7,042 nucleotides of DNA from the NCBI GenBank assembly GCA_963169595.1, contig CAUJFM010000112.1, forward strand, positions 1 through 7,042. Reading direction: 5' to 3'. The number at the start of each line of letters is the position of its first letter. Positions within the stretch are counted from its first letter, which is position 1. A program made the translations under genes and the position numbers. The notes below the pieces were generated by a model, which searched no databases, was not told the origin of the DNA, and saw only the letters and a program-made list of their open reading frames with translations. Source of the DNA: Bacteroidota bacterium. GTDB taxonomy: Bacteria; Bacteroidota; Bacteroidia; Flavobacteriales_F; PHOS-HE28. This document shows positions 1-6,191 of the stretch, one piece after another.

Positions 1-1769
1 ATGTGAAGGATGCCCACCGCTTCCAGAGCGAGGCCATGTACCGCCTCAATGCGCGTCGCAACCTGGACCAGCCGATCGCGCTGTGCGCGCACGACTTCAG
101 TCCCCTGAACTACGGGGCCATGGTGTATGGCAAGACCGCGCTGGTCTTCGACCACCTGTTCGCCTACCTCGGCGACTCGCTCTTCGACCGCTGCATGCAC
201 ACCTACTTCGAGGAGTGGAAGTTCAAGCACCCGCGGCCGGAGGATGTGCGACGCGTGTTCGAGCGGGAAAGCGGGAAGGACCTGGGGTGGGTGTTCGATG
301 GGTTGATCGGTACGGACAGGAAGTTCGATGTGAAAGCGGTGCGCCTGCAGGAGCAGCAGTTGAGCTACCGCATCAAGGGAGGCGTTCAAGCGCCTTTCCC
401 TATTCAACTTAACACTGACCAAGACGGCTCCAGTCCGAATGAGGAGATCTGGGTCGAACCAAAGAACGACCAGGGCCAGGTCGTCCTGCCAGAGGAACTC
501 TACAACGCGGTCCGCATCGATGCAGGCGCCCGCACCCTGGACATCGACCGCCGCAACAACGAGGTGCGCAGCCATGGGTTGTTCCGCCGCTGGGCCAAAC
601 CTGAACTGAAGTGGTTCGCAGGTGTCGAGAAGGATGACCGACGTAGTGTGTACTGGACACCGGTCGCCGCTTGGAACGGACACGATGGAGTGCAATTGGG
701 CCTGGCCGCGTACAACACCGTGTTCCCGAGCCAGCGCACGGAATGGGTGGTGGCTCCGCTGTACGGTTTCGCCAGTGAGCGCATCGGCGGAGCGGCCCGC
801 ATCGAGCACCACCTGGACCGCTTGCACAGCCGGTGGTTCCAGAACATCCACCTCGGTCTGAACCTCCGCTCCTCTGCCATCTTCCAGGACCACGGGAACG
901 TGGCCGCCTATGAGAAGGTGGCGCCGCACATCCTCTTCGACCTGAAGCGCGACCCGCTGCGAAAGCCGTGGAAACACAGCATCGGCCTGCGCGGCATCTA
1001 CGTGAACACAACGAGCTCCGCTGTGAGCGGTGAGGCCGTCGATGTGTTCCCGGCGAGCCTGCCGCTGTTCGAGCAGTACAATGCCGAACTGCAATACACC
1101 GCGCGTGATGACCGCAAGCTGGGCCCCACCTTCGTGCAGCTCACCGTGCTGGCCCAGGATGCCGGAGGCGCCTCCTCGTTCGTGCGGGCCTCCATCGAGC
1201 TGAAGCGGGCCTTCACCTACAACGCCGAAAAGAAGCAACTGCGCTTACGGGCCTTCGCGGGCACCTTCCTCACCGGCGGTGATGACCTGATCGACCCACT
1301 GCAGGCCTGGGGTCTTTCCTGGGGACCGGAGGATCTTTTGTACGATGATGCCTACCTGGAGCGCGGAGCAGCACGCTCCACCTTCACGGGCCGGCAGTTC
1401 GGCAAGCAGCAGGGCGCCTTCAAGACGCCGTTTGCCCAGGGCGGAAGCGACAGCTGGACCGCCTCGATGAACATGGAGCTCGACTTCCCGTTCAGTTTGC
1501 CGCTGGCCGCCTTCGCCAGCGCGGGCTGGGTGCCGCTGACCTCCATCACCACGGAAGGCAGCAGCACGAGCACGGCCAGCTATTTCGAGGCCGGCCTTGG
1601 CATCCCGGTGGTGCGCGATGTACTGGAAGTGTGGTTCCCGCTCTATGTGTCCGAGCGCATCCGTGACGAGGAGGAGTTCGCCGGCCGGGACATTGGGGAC
1701 CGCATCCGCTTCGTGTTCGCGCTGGAGAAGCTTGACCCCACCAAGGCGCTGCGCCGAGTGCGGCCCTGA
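1..1769 (+). CDS. M1-family metallopeptidase with C-terminal beta-barrel-like domain (5' partial)
   Basis: This is the C-terminal 589 or so codons of a zinc aminopeptidase-like protein. The start and the HExxH zinc site lie left of the window; the GTG at base 3 is inside the gene, not a start. Numbering visible residues from base 3, residues 36-52 (NYGAMVYGKTALVFDHL) match the M1 segment that carries the conserved active-site tyrosine, probably Y42. Residues 80-104 (EDVRRVFERESGKDLGWVFDGLIGT) match the end of the helical catalytic domain. Residues 105-187 look like a small beta domain ending in an IDRRNN motif. Residues 191-588 are rich in alternating aromatic/hydrophobic strands with aromatic turns and end in a strand-like IRFVFAL. 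I recognise this as the Bacteroidota M1 variant with a barrel-like extension, probably placed at the outer membrane. Family assignment is firm; catalytic activity cannot be judged without the zinc site. lpxH follows 30 bases downstream on the same strand and may be cotranscribed. Confidence 0.88.
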   Translation, partial: VKDAHRFQSEAMYRLNARRNLDQPIALCAHDFSPLNYGAMVYGKTALVFDHLFAYLGDSLFDRCMHTYFEEWKFKHPRPEDVRRVFERESGKDLGWVFDGLIGTDRKFDVKAVRLQEQQLSYRIKGGVQAPFPIQLNTDQDGSSPNEEIWVEPKNDQGQVVLPEELYNAVRIDAGARTLDIDRRNNEVRSHGLFRRWAKPELKWFAGVEKDDRRSVYWTPVAAWNGHDGVQLGLAAYNTVFPSQRTEWVVAPLYGFASERIGGAARIEHHLDRLHSRWFQNIHLGLNLRSSAIFQDHGNVAAYEKVAPHILFDLKRDPLRKPWKHSIGLRGIYVNTTSSAVSGEAVDVFPASLPLFEQYNAELQYTARDDRKLGPTFVQLTVLAQDAGGASSFVRASIELKRAFTYNAEKKQLRLRAFAGTFLTGGDDLIDPLQAWGLSWGPEDLLYDDAYLERGAARSTFTGRQFGKQQGAFKTPFAQGGSDSWTASMNMELDFPFSLPLAAFASAGWVPLTSITTEGSSTSTASYFEAGLGIPVVRDVLEVWFPLYVSERIRDEEEFAGRDIGDRIRFVFALEKLDPTKALRRVRP

Positions 1770-1799
1770 GGCCAAGGGTTACAGGACCGCGATGGGGTT

Positions 1800-2627
1800 G
1801 TGACCGGATGCCCGATCTTCGCACCTGTGCAGGCCGGTCAACGCATTCACTTCCTGAGCGACTTCCACCTCGGCGTGCCGGATGCCGCGAGCAGCCTGGC
1901 CCGGGAGAAGCGCATCTGTGCCTTCCTGGATGAAGCTGCCAAGGACGCCGCCGAGATCCACCTGCTCGGGGACCTGTTCGACTTCTGGTTCGAATGGAAA
2001 AAGGCCGTGCCGCGCGGGCATGTGCGGCTGCTGGGCAAGATGGCCGAGCTCACCGATCGCGGGATCTCCGTGCATCTCCACATCGGCAACCACGACATGT
2101 GGATCTTCGACTATGTGCCGACAGAGACCGGGGTGATCGTCCACCGTGAACCCATCGTTCGGGAGTTCGCCGGCAAGCGCTTCTACATCGGTCACGGCGA
2201 TGGTCTCGGCCCCGGCGATCACGGCTACAAGTTCATCAAGCGGATCTTCCGGAACCCCGTGTGCCAGTGGCTCTTCGCCCGGCTGCACCCCAACTTTGCC
2301 CTGTGGCTGGGCGACTTCCTCAGCGGCCGCAGCCGGAAGAAGAGCTACGAGAACGACCGCAAGTGGCTGGGCGCGGACAAGGAGTGGCTGGTCCAATACT
2401 GCAGGGACGAACTGAAGAAGCAGCATTACGACCACTTGATCTTCGGTCACCGCCACCTGCCCATCGATATGGAGGTCGCGCCCGGCAGCCGGTATGTGAA
2501 CCTCGGCGACTGGATCAGCTACTACACCTACGCCACCTTCGATGGCCAGGAGCTGAAGCTGATGAAGCGCACCAGTGATGGCCCCTTGAGCGGGGATGTG
2601 CGGATCACGGGTGGGCCGGCGGTGTAG
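1800..2627 (+). CDS. lpxH: UDP-2,3-diacylglucosamine diphosphatase (LpxH-type metallophosphoesterase)
   Basis: It probably cleaves UDP-2,3-diacylglucosamine to lipid X and UMP, a lipid A step at the inner face of the inner membrane. The calcineurin-like metal site is complete over 275 residues: D21 and H23 in FLSDFHLG, D58 in GDLFDFWFEW, GNHD at 96-99, GHGDG at 131-135, and GHRH at 216-219. The insert at about 138-182 (HGYKFIKRIFRNP, then LHPNFALWLGDFLS and RSRKKS) is the lid typical of Bacteroidota LpxH and sets it apart from generic phosphoesterases. The start is uncertain. There is no in-frame ATG before the metal site; GTG at 1800 is the first possible start after the upstream stop, and GTG at 1827 would trim nine residues and begin nearer the family norm. 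No convincing Shine-Dalgarno sequence decides it. The gene shares the strand of the M1 peptidase gene and converges with gap. Confidence 0.9.
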   Translation: MTGCPIFAPVQAGQRIHFLSDFHLGVPDAASSLAREKRICAFLDEAAKDAAEIHLLGDLFDFWFEWKKAVPRGHVRLLGKMAELTDRGISVHLHIGNHDMWIFDYVPTETGVIVHREPIVREFAGKRFYIGHGDGLGPGDHGYKFIKRIFRNPVCQWLFARLHPNFALWLGDFLSGRSRKKSYENDRKWLGADKEWLVQYCRDELKKQHYDHLIFGHRHLPIDMEVAPGSRYVNLGDWISYYTYATFDGQELKLMKRTSDGPLSGDVRITGGPAV

Positions 2628-2683
2628 TTGTCAGATCCCAGTTGTCCGTTGTTCGTGTCCTGACAACAGACAACTGACCACTA
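2625..2683. repeat. GTTGTC-rich inverted repeat / hairpin between lpxH and gap
   Basis: The spacer between the two convergent stop codons is almost entirely an inverted repeat. Bases 2639-2652 (CAGTTGTCCGTTGT) pair with 2663-2676 in 13 of 14 positions around a 10-base loop. The one mismatch (C2647 with A2668) becomes a G-U wobble in RNA read from the minus strand, so the stem is unbroken at the 3' end of the gap transcript. A second copy of the arm, GTTGTCAG at 2627-2634, is the exact inverse of CTGACAAC at 2660-2667, so alternative pairings exist. The 3' arm begins five bases after the gap stop. No T-run follows on either strand, so it is not a canonical intrinsic terminator; transcript end or mRNA stability element is inference. 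A related element lies at 3693-3767. Confidence 0.72.
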
Positions 2684-3670
2684 CACACCCAGCTTCACCA
2701 CCAGGTCCACCAAGCGCGAGCTGTAGCCGTACTCGTTGTCGTACCAGCCCATCACCTTCACCATGTTGCCCACCACGCTGGTGAGCTGTGCGTCGAAGAT
2801 GCAGCTGTGCGGGTCGCCCACGATGTCCACGCTCACGATGGGATCCTCGGTGTAGCGCAGGATGCCCTTCAGTCTGCCCTCGGCGAGCGACCTGAAGTAG
2901 GCGTTGATCTCGTCGGCGCTGCGGACGTTCTTCACCCAGCAGGTGATGTCGGTGATGGAGCCATCGGGCACCGGTACGCGGATGCCGCCGCCGCCGAGGC
3001 GACCGTCGAGTTCGGGGAAGATGCGCGTGATGGCCTTGGCCGCGCCGGTGGTGGTGGGGATCATGCTCGCGGCGGCGGCACGGGCGCGGCGCAGGTCCTT
3101 GTGCGGTGCATCGTGCAGGCGCTGATCGCCGGTGTAGCTGTGCACGGTGGTGATGAAGCCGTCCTCGATGCCGCACATCTCCAGCACGCCGAGGATCATG
3201 GGCGCGGCGCAGTTGGTGGTGCAACTCGCGTTGCTGATGATGGGCTCGTCCCCCTTCAGGATATGATCGTTCACGCCGAGCACCACGCTGGGGATGTCGG
3301 CATCCTTGGCCGGTGCGGAGAGGATCACCCGCTTGGCGCCGGCCTTCAAGTGCGCCGAGGCCAGTTCGCGCGTGAGGAAATGGCCCGTGCTGTCGATCAC
3401 GATGTCGATGCCAAGCTCCTTCCACGGCAGGGACGACGGATCCTTGGCCGCGAAAGCCTTGACCTTCCTTCCGCCCAGGATGAGATGCGCATCGTCATGC
3501 GACACTTCACCGGGGAAGACCCCATGCACGCTGTCGTACTTGAACAGGTGCGCCAGCGTGCGGTTGTCCGTGAGGTCGTTCACGGCCACCAGCTCCACAT
3601 CGTTGCGCTGTAGCAGCAGGCGCGCAGTAACACGTCCGATGCGGCCGAATCCGTTGATCGCGATCTTCAT
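2681..3670 (-). CDS. gap: Type I glyceraldehyde-3-phosphate dehydrogenase
   Basis: This enzyme oxidises glyceraldehyde 3-phosphate to 1,3-bisphosphoglycerate in cytosolic glycolysis, and runs in reverse in gluconeogenesis. The protein is 329 residues, close to the normal bacterial length, and complete. The Rossmann nucleotide loop GFGRIGR is at residues 7-13. D32 after the second strand (VNDLTD) favours NAD over NADP. The catalytic cysteine is C150 in SNASCTTNC, with its partner H177 in TTVHSYTGDQ. The segment PHKDLRRARAA at 189-199 and the C-terminal WYDNEYGYSSR stretch are standard. The ATG at 3670 starts directly into the strand-forming KIAINGFGRIGR, so the start is secure. It is the last gene of a likely three-gene minus-strand group after lipA, separated by 100 bases that hold a repeat element, so it may also have its own promoter. 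No TAnnTTTG box was found in that spacer. Confidence 0.98.
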   Translation of the reverse strand: MKIAINGFGRIGRVTARLLLQRNDVELVAVNDLTDNRTLAHLFKYDSVHGVFPGEVSHDDAHLILGGRKVKAFAAKDPSSLPWKELGIDIVIDSTGHFLTRELASAHLKAGAKRVILSAPAKDADIPSVVLGVNDHILKGDEPIISNASCTTNCAAPMILGVLEMCGIEDGFITTVHSYTGDQRLHDAPHKDLRRARAAAASMIPTTTGAAKAITRIFPELDGRLGGGGIRVPVPDGSITDITCWVKNVRSADEINAYFRSLAEGRLKGILRYTEDPIVSVDIVGDPHSCIFDAQLTSVVGNMVKVMGWYDNEYGYSSRLVDLVVKLGV

Positions 3671-3692
3671 GGGTGCGGGACTTCGGGGAATG

Positions 3693-3767
3693 CGGTTGTC
3701 GGTTGTTGGTTGTCAGTGGTTCGTCCTTCAGCAGTCTGTGATCCACCAACTGACCACCGACAACAGG
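3693..3767. repeat. GTTGTC-rich inverted repeat between lipA and gap
   Basis: The lipA-gap spacer holds a second, longer element using the same words as the one at 2625-2683. GTTGTCGGT at 3695-3703 is the exact inverse of ACCGACAAC at 3756-3764 (9 bp). Inside it, GTCAGT at 3712-3717 is the exact inverse of ACTGAC at 3749-3754 (6 bp). The 5' arm is a degenerate tandem of GGTTGTC, GGTTGTT and GGTTGTC. Read on the minus strand, both elements share GGTCAGTT and repeated GACAAC words. The element starts a few bases after the lipA stop and ends 22 bases before the gap start codon, so it would sit in an intercistronic RNA. Role unknown; a segmental transcript terminator or attenuator, or a dispersed repeat, are possible. 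Confidence 0.68.
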
Positions 3768-3770
3768 TCA

Positions 3771-4643
3771 TCAGAACAAGTGCTTCTCCGCGTGGTAGCT
3801 GCTGCGCACCAAGGGGCCGCTCTCCACGTAGCGGAAGCCTTTCTCCAGACCGATGGCCTTGTACTTCGCAAAGGTGTCCGGGTGCACGAACTCCGCCACT
3901 GGCAGATGCGCCTTGGTGGGCTGTAGGTACTGGCCCAAGGTGAGGATGTCCACCCCCACGCTGACCAGGTCATCCATGGTCTCCAGCACCTCCTGCTCGC
4001 TCTCCCCAAGGCCGAGCATCACACCGCTCTTGGTGCGGAGCCCGGCGCGCTTGGCACGCATGAGCACCTCCAGGCTGCGGTCATACTTGGCCTGGATGCG
4101 CACCTGCTTCGTGAGGCGGCGCACGGTCTCCAGGTTGTGACTGAGGATCTCCGGCGCGGCCTCGAGCACCACGGCGAGGTTCTCCCATTTGCCCTGAAAA
4201 TCGGGGATCAGGGTCTCCATGGTGGTGCCGGGACAGCGTCGACGGATGGCCCGGATGGTCTTCGCCCAGATGTCGCTGCCACCATCCTTCAGGTCGTCGC
4301 GGTCCACGCTGGTGATGACGCAATGCTTCACGCCCATCAGCTCCACGCTGCGGGCCACGCGGGCCGGCTCGAAGGGATCCACGGCGTCCGGCCGGCCTGT
4401 GGCCACGGAACAGAAACCGCAGCTGCGCGTGCAGATGTTCCCCAGGATCATGAAGGTGGCCGTGCCCGCGCCCCAGCATTCGCCCATGTTGGGGCAGTTG
4501 CCGCTTTGGCAGATGGTGTGGAGCTTGTGCTCGCCCACGATGCCCGCCACCTTCCGGTAGTTCTCTCCCGTGGGCAGCTTCACCCTCAACCAATCGGGCT
4601 TGCGCACCCGCTCCTGCTGCTCCACTACGGTCACGTCGCTCAT
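3771..4643 (-). CDS. lipA: Lipoyl synthase (radical SAM)
   Basis: LipA inserts two sulfurs into protein-bound octanoyl groups to make the lipoyl cofactor of 2-oxoacid dehydrogenases and the glycine cleavage system. All signatures are present in 290 residues. The auxiliary [4Fe-4S] cluster cysteines are C45, C50 and C56 (CQSGNCPNMGEC). The radical SAM cluster is C71, C75 and C78 (CTRSCGFC). The C-terminal RSSYHA at 280-285 supplies the serine that ligates the auxiliary cluster, which is sacrificed as the sulfur donor. Other typical stretches are SVDRDDLKDGG, SHNLETV and GQYLQPT. The ATG at 4643 overlaps the TGA of the upstream barrel-like gene as ATGA, so translation is probably coupled. The coding region ends in two consecutive in-frame TGA codons. 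gap follows downstream on the same strand. No lipB is in the window. Confidence 0.98.
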   Translation of the reverse strand: MSDVTVVEQQERVRKPDWLRVKLPTGENYRKVAGIVGEHKLHTICQSGNCPNMGECWGAGTATFMILGNICTRSCGFCSVATGRPDAVDPFEPARVARSVELMGVKHCVITSVDRDDLKDGGSDIWAKTIRAIRRRCPGTTMETLIPDFQGKWENLAVVLEAAPEILSHNLETVRRLTKQVRIQAKYDRSLEVLMRAKRAGLRTKSGVMLGLGESEQEVLETMDDLVSVGVDILTLGQYLQPTKAHLPVAEFVHPDTFAKYKAIGLEKGFRYVESGPLVRSSYHAEKHLF

Positions 4644-5392
4644 TGGATGTACTTCTTGCCGAATTGAATGGCCAGGTAGAACTCGAAGAAGAACTGTTTG
4701 TTCGTCACGCCCTCCATCTCGGCCATGATGGGGACCACCTCGGGGTACGCATCGATGGTACAGCCCACCTCGATGGCCTTGATGCCATCCGCATTCCCCG
4801 AATGTTCGAAGTTGAAACCGAACCTGCCGAAGCCGCCGAAGTAGGGGACGATCTCCCCCACGCCCTTGAACCAGGAGGCGCGGCCATAGATGTTCTGGAC
4901 ATCATGCACCGATGGGTCGTAGCGCTCGGTCACGATGGTCACGTAAGGGATCGCGTCCGGCTTGCCGATCTGCAGGTAGACCGGCTTGGCCAGCCCGATG
5001 GAAGGACCGATGCCCCACACCCAGTTCACTTCCACACCCGAGCGCCGGATCTTGTCGGTGATCAGGTGCTTGCCACCGAAGGTGGGCCGGACGATCGTCA
5101 GGGCATTCGTCTTACCATAGAAGTAGCCCCGCGAGTTATCGTAGTAAGGGTTGAAGCTCTTGACCTCCTTGGGGTGCTTCATCCCCGCGATCTCCAATCC
5201 GAAGAGCTGGACGTGCTTGGCCGTGCGGTGAATGCCCCGGTAGGCCTGTACTCCCCAGCCGTCCCCATGCACCATGAACCCGCCCGACCACTGGCTGCGG
5301 TAGAGCACCCGGGTCTCATCATAGATGGTCTGCTGGGCACCGGCCTGGCTGGCGCCCACGAACACGATCATGACCCATAGGAACCTGTACAT
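4640..5392 (-). CDS. Exported, probably outer-membrane beta-barrel protein of unknown function
   Basis: The protein is 250 residues with a clear signal peptide: hydrophobic residues 4-13, then small residues and a likely cleavage after A19 (AGA followed by QQ). The mature part has no obvious enzyme motif and no long transmembrane helix. It is rich in glycine and aromatic residues in alternating strand-like patterns, for example FMVHGDGWGVQAYRG at 39-53, YFGGFGRFGFNFEH near residue 190, and the terminal strand FEFYLAIQFGKK. A distinctive motif, GMKHPKEVKSFNPYYDNS at 70-87, looks like a conserved family core; I associate it with uncharacterised Bacteroidota proteins, from memory only. It appears to be first in a minus-strand group with lipA and gap, and its stop overlaps the lipA start. 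The start ATG at 5392 is supported by the signal peptide. The 3' half is complete, with no frameshift seen. Confidence 0.88.
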   Translation of the reverse strand: MYRFLWVMIVFVGASQAGAQQTIYDETRVLYRSQWSGGFMVHGDGWGVQAYRGIHRTAKHVQLFGLEIAGMKHPKEVKSFNPYYDNSRGYFYGKTNALTIVRPTFGGKHLITDKIRRSGVEVNWVWGIGPSIGLAKPVYLQIGKPDAIPYVTIVTERYDPSVHDVQNIYGRASWFKGVGEIVPYFGGFGRFGFNFEHSGNADGIKAIEVGCTIDAYPEVVPIMAEMEGVTNKQFFFEFYLAIQFGKKYIQ

Positions 5393-5407
5393 GCTCCCGA
5401 TACCCTA

Positions 5408-5415
5408 CAAAGCTA
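5408..5415 (-). promoter_or_regulatory. Possible -7 box for the barrel gene-lipA group
   Basis: In the 70-base divergent spacer, minus-strand bases 5415-5408 read TAGCTTTG, an exact match to the Bacteroidota -7 consensus TAnnTTTG. It lies 15 bases before the ATG at 5392, which would leave a leader of under about 10 bases. There is no TTG or TTTG at the expected distance of about 19 bases upstream, so support is weak. I found no matching element for the OsmC gene on the other strand. Confidence 0.25.
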
Positions 5416-5462
5416 CTGCACTGCAACGTTACCTTGCGGGCATTCCGTACATCCCATCTCCC

Positions 5463-5867
5463 ATGGATACAGCCATCGTAACCCAATTGGACGACCTCCG
5501 TACCGAATGCCTTCATGTGCGCAGCGGCCAACTGTTCGGCACGGATGCCCCGGTGGACAACAAGGGCAAGGGTTCCGCCTTCTCCCCCACGGACCTGCTG
5601 GCCACCTCCCTGGCCTCGTGCATGATCACCACCATGGACATCGTGGCACGGGCCAATGGCTTCATGCTCAAGGGTTGTGAGGCCCGCGTGGTGAAGCACA
5701 TGGCCTCCGACCCGCGTCGGGTACACCGGGTGGAGGTGCATCTGCAGATGGATGCCGGGCTCACCCCCGATCAGCGGGTGCTGATGGAGCGCACGGCACA
5801 TGGCTGTCCCGTGGCCCGAAGCCTGTCCGCCGATCTGGTGCAGGAGGTCACGTTCACCTACCGCTGA
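5463..5867 (+). CDS. OsmC-family peroxiredoxin-like protein
   Basis: Proteins of the OsmC/Ohr superfamily are dimers that reduce organic or lipid hydroperoxides using two cysteines. Both are here: C53 in PTDLLATSLASCMITTMD (residues 42-59) and C115 in HGCPVARSL (residues 113-121). The N-terminal part, including GTDAPVDNKGKGSAFSPTDLL, fits the small YhfA-like branch better than classical OsmC or Ohr; that subgroup call is from motif flavour only. I start it at ATG 5463 (134 residues), since the frame stays open to 5325 but the earlier ATGs would add a non-family extension and overlap the divergent barrel gene. No clear ribosome-binding site precedes it, which is usual in Bacteroidota. It faces away from the barrel gene-lipA-gap group and towards the small lipoprotein gene. 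The true substrate is unknown. Confidence 0.93.
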   Translation: MDTAIVTQLDDLRTECLHVRSGQLFGTDAPVDNKGKGSAFSPTDLLATSLASCMITTMDIVARANGFMLKGCEARVVKHMASDPRRVHRVEVHLQMDAGLTPDQRVLMERTAHGCPVARSLSADLVQEVTFTYR

Positions 5868-5894
5868 CCTGGCCGGACAAGGCATAGAACAGGT

Positions 5895-5920
5895 AAGCCC
5901 GGACCGAACGGCCCAGGCTT
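5895..5920 (-). terminator. Hairpin downstream of the small lipoprotein gene (terminator-like)
   Basis: AAGCC at 5895-5899 pairs with GGCTT at 5916-5920, and the interior continues to a four-base loop at 5906-5909. On the plus strand two positions are A-C mismatches (C5900/A5915 and A5903/C5912). In minus-strand RNA both become G-U wobbles, giving an unbroken 11-bp stem. This favours an RNA structure in the transcript of the lipoprotein gene, whose stop lies 26 bases upstream. No U-run follows, so the terminator role is tentative. It lies between two convergent genes and could also mark the end of the OsmC transcript. Confidence 0.42.
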
Positions 5921-5946
5921 GGAAAGCTGATCCACGAACGAACCGC

Positions 5947-6075
5947 TCAGGCGCGATGCTCGGCAGGCACCTTCGCGGCCTTGCCATAGGCCGGGCAGGA
6001 GTGCGAATTGCTGCAGGAGGTCAGCAAAGCGCTGGAACCTACTACCACGGCCAGTATCAGAAGCACCTTTTTCAT
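5947..6075 (-). CDS. Tiny lipoprotein, 42 residues, CPAYGK motif
   Basis: This short frame reads MKKVLLILAVVVGSSALLTSC and then a 21-residue polar tail. It has a charged n-region, a hydrophobic core at residues 4-18 and a lipobox (LTSC) with the lipidated cysteine at C21. The mature peptide would be only 22 residues, with a second cysteine, C27, in SCPAYGK and a basic C-terminus. Such miniature lipoproteins with a CPxYGK-like motif are, as I recall, scattered in Bacteroidota and uncharacterised. No surface-export signal rich in acidic residues follows C21, so retention on the periplasmic side is likelier. It is preceded by a TAnnTTTG box about 48 bases upstream and followed by a hairpin, so it looks like a self-contained minus-strand unit between two plus-strand genes. 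Longer frames in this region lack any such features. Function unknown. Confidence 0.75.
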   Translation of the reverse strand: MKKVLLILAVVVGSSALLTSCSNSHSCPAYGKAAKVPAEHRA

Positions 6076-6109
6076 CGTTCGTTCTTTTGTGTTCCGGTCC
6101 GTTGTTACC

Positions 6110-6123
6110 GGGGAGCACTCCCC
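6110..6123. promoter_or_regulatory. GGGGAG-CA-CTCCCC dyad in the lipoprotein gene leader
   Basis: Perfect six-base arms (6110-6115 and 6118-6123) flank a two-base centre. The dyad begins at the last base of the candidate -7 box and covers the expected transcription start of the minus-strand lipoprotein gene, the place where an operator could act. It could also be a short RNA hairpin (5 bp, four-base loop). No regulator can be named. Confidence 0.3.
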
Positions 6124-6155
6124 AAAATTAACCCCTGCTACGGACGGGCCGGAAA
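6123..6155 (-). promoter_or_regulatory. Candidate Bacteroidota promoter for the small lipoprotein gene
   Basis: Minus-strand bases 6130-6123 read TAATTTTG, an exact match to TAnnTTTG. A -33-like TTTC (three of four bases of TTTG) is at minus-strand 6155-6152, with a 21-base spacer against the usual 19-20 or so. Transcription would start near 6116 and leave a leader of about 40 bases before the ATG at 6075. The box is in an AT-rich pocket of an otherwise GC-rich region. Confidence 0.42.
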
Positions 6156-6191
6156 GAAAGTTTCAACAAAACCGACCGACCCGGTGTGAAT

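Noticed and set aside
1767..1800. The M1 gene and lpxH are in the same reading frame, so TGA readthrough could fuse them
   Set aside because: A shared frame has a one in three chance, the join would link an exported barrel to a cytosolic enzyme, and no recoding signal was seen.
1779..2456. 225-codon minus-strand frame opposite lpxH
   Set aside because: Complete LpxH metal motifs lie on the plus strand; this is a mirror frame typical of GC-rich DNA.
2807..3613. Long open frame on the plus strand opposite gap (268 codons)
   Set aside because: It is antisense to a clear GAPDH gene, is rich in Ala/Val/His/Gly from GC-rich codon mirroring, and has no recognisable motif.
4643..5380. 245-codon plus-strand frame opposite the barrel-like gene
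   Set aside because: The minus-strand frame has a signal peptide and a coupled stop/start with lipA; the plus frame has an abnormal charged composition and no domain features.
5325..5462. N-terminal extension of the OsmC protein by 46 residues
   Set aside because: It would overlap the divergent signal peptide coding region, and the extra residues do not resemble the family; ATG 5463 gives the usual length.
5319..5987. 222-codon minus-strand frame across the OsmC gene
   Set aside because: It overlaps the OsmC gene and the start of the barrel gene and has no motif; both OsmC cysteine motifs are on the plus strand.
5858..6118. 86-codon minus-strand frame covering the small lipoprotein in another frame
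   Set aside because: It has no signal peptide or domain, while the alternative frame has an exact lipobox and a plausible promoter.
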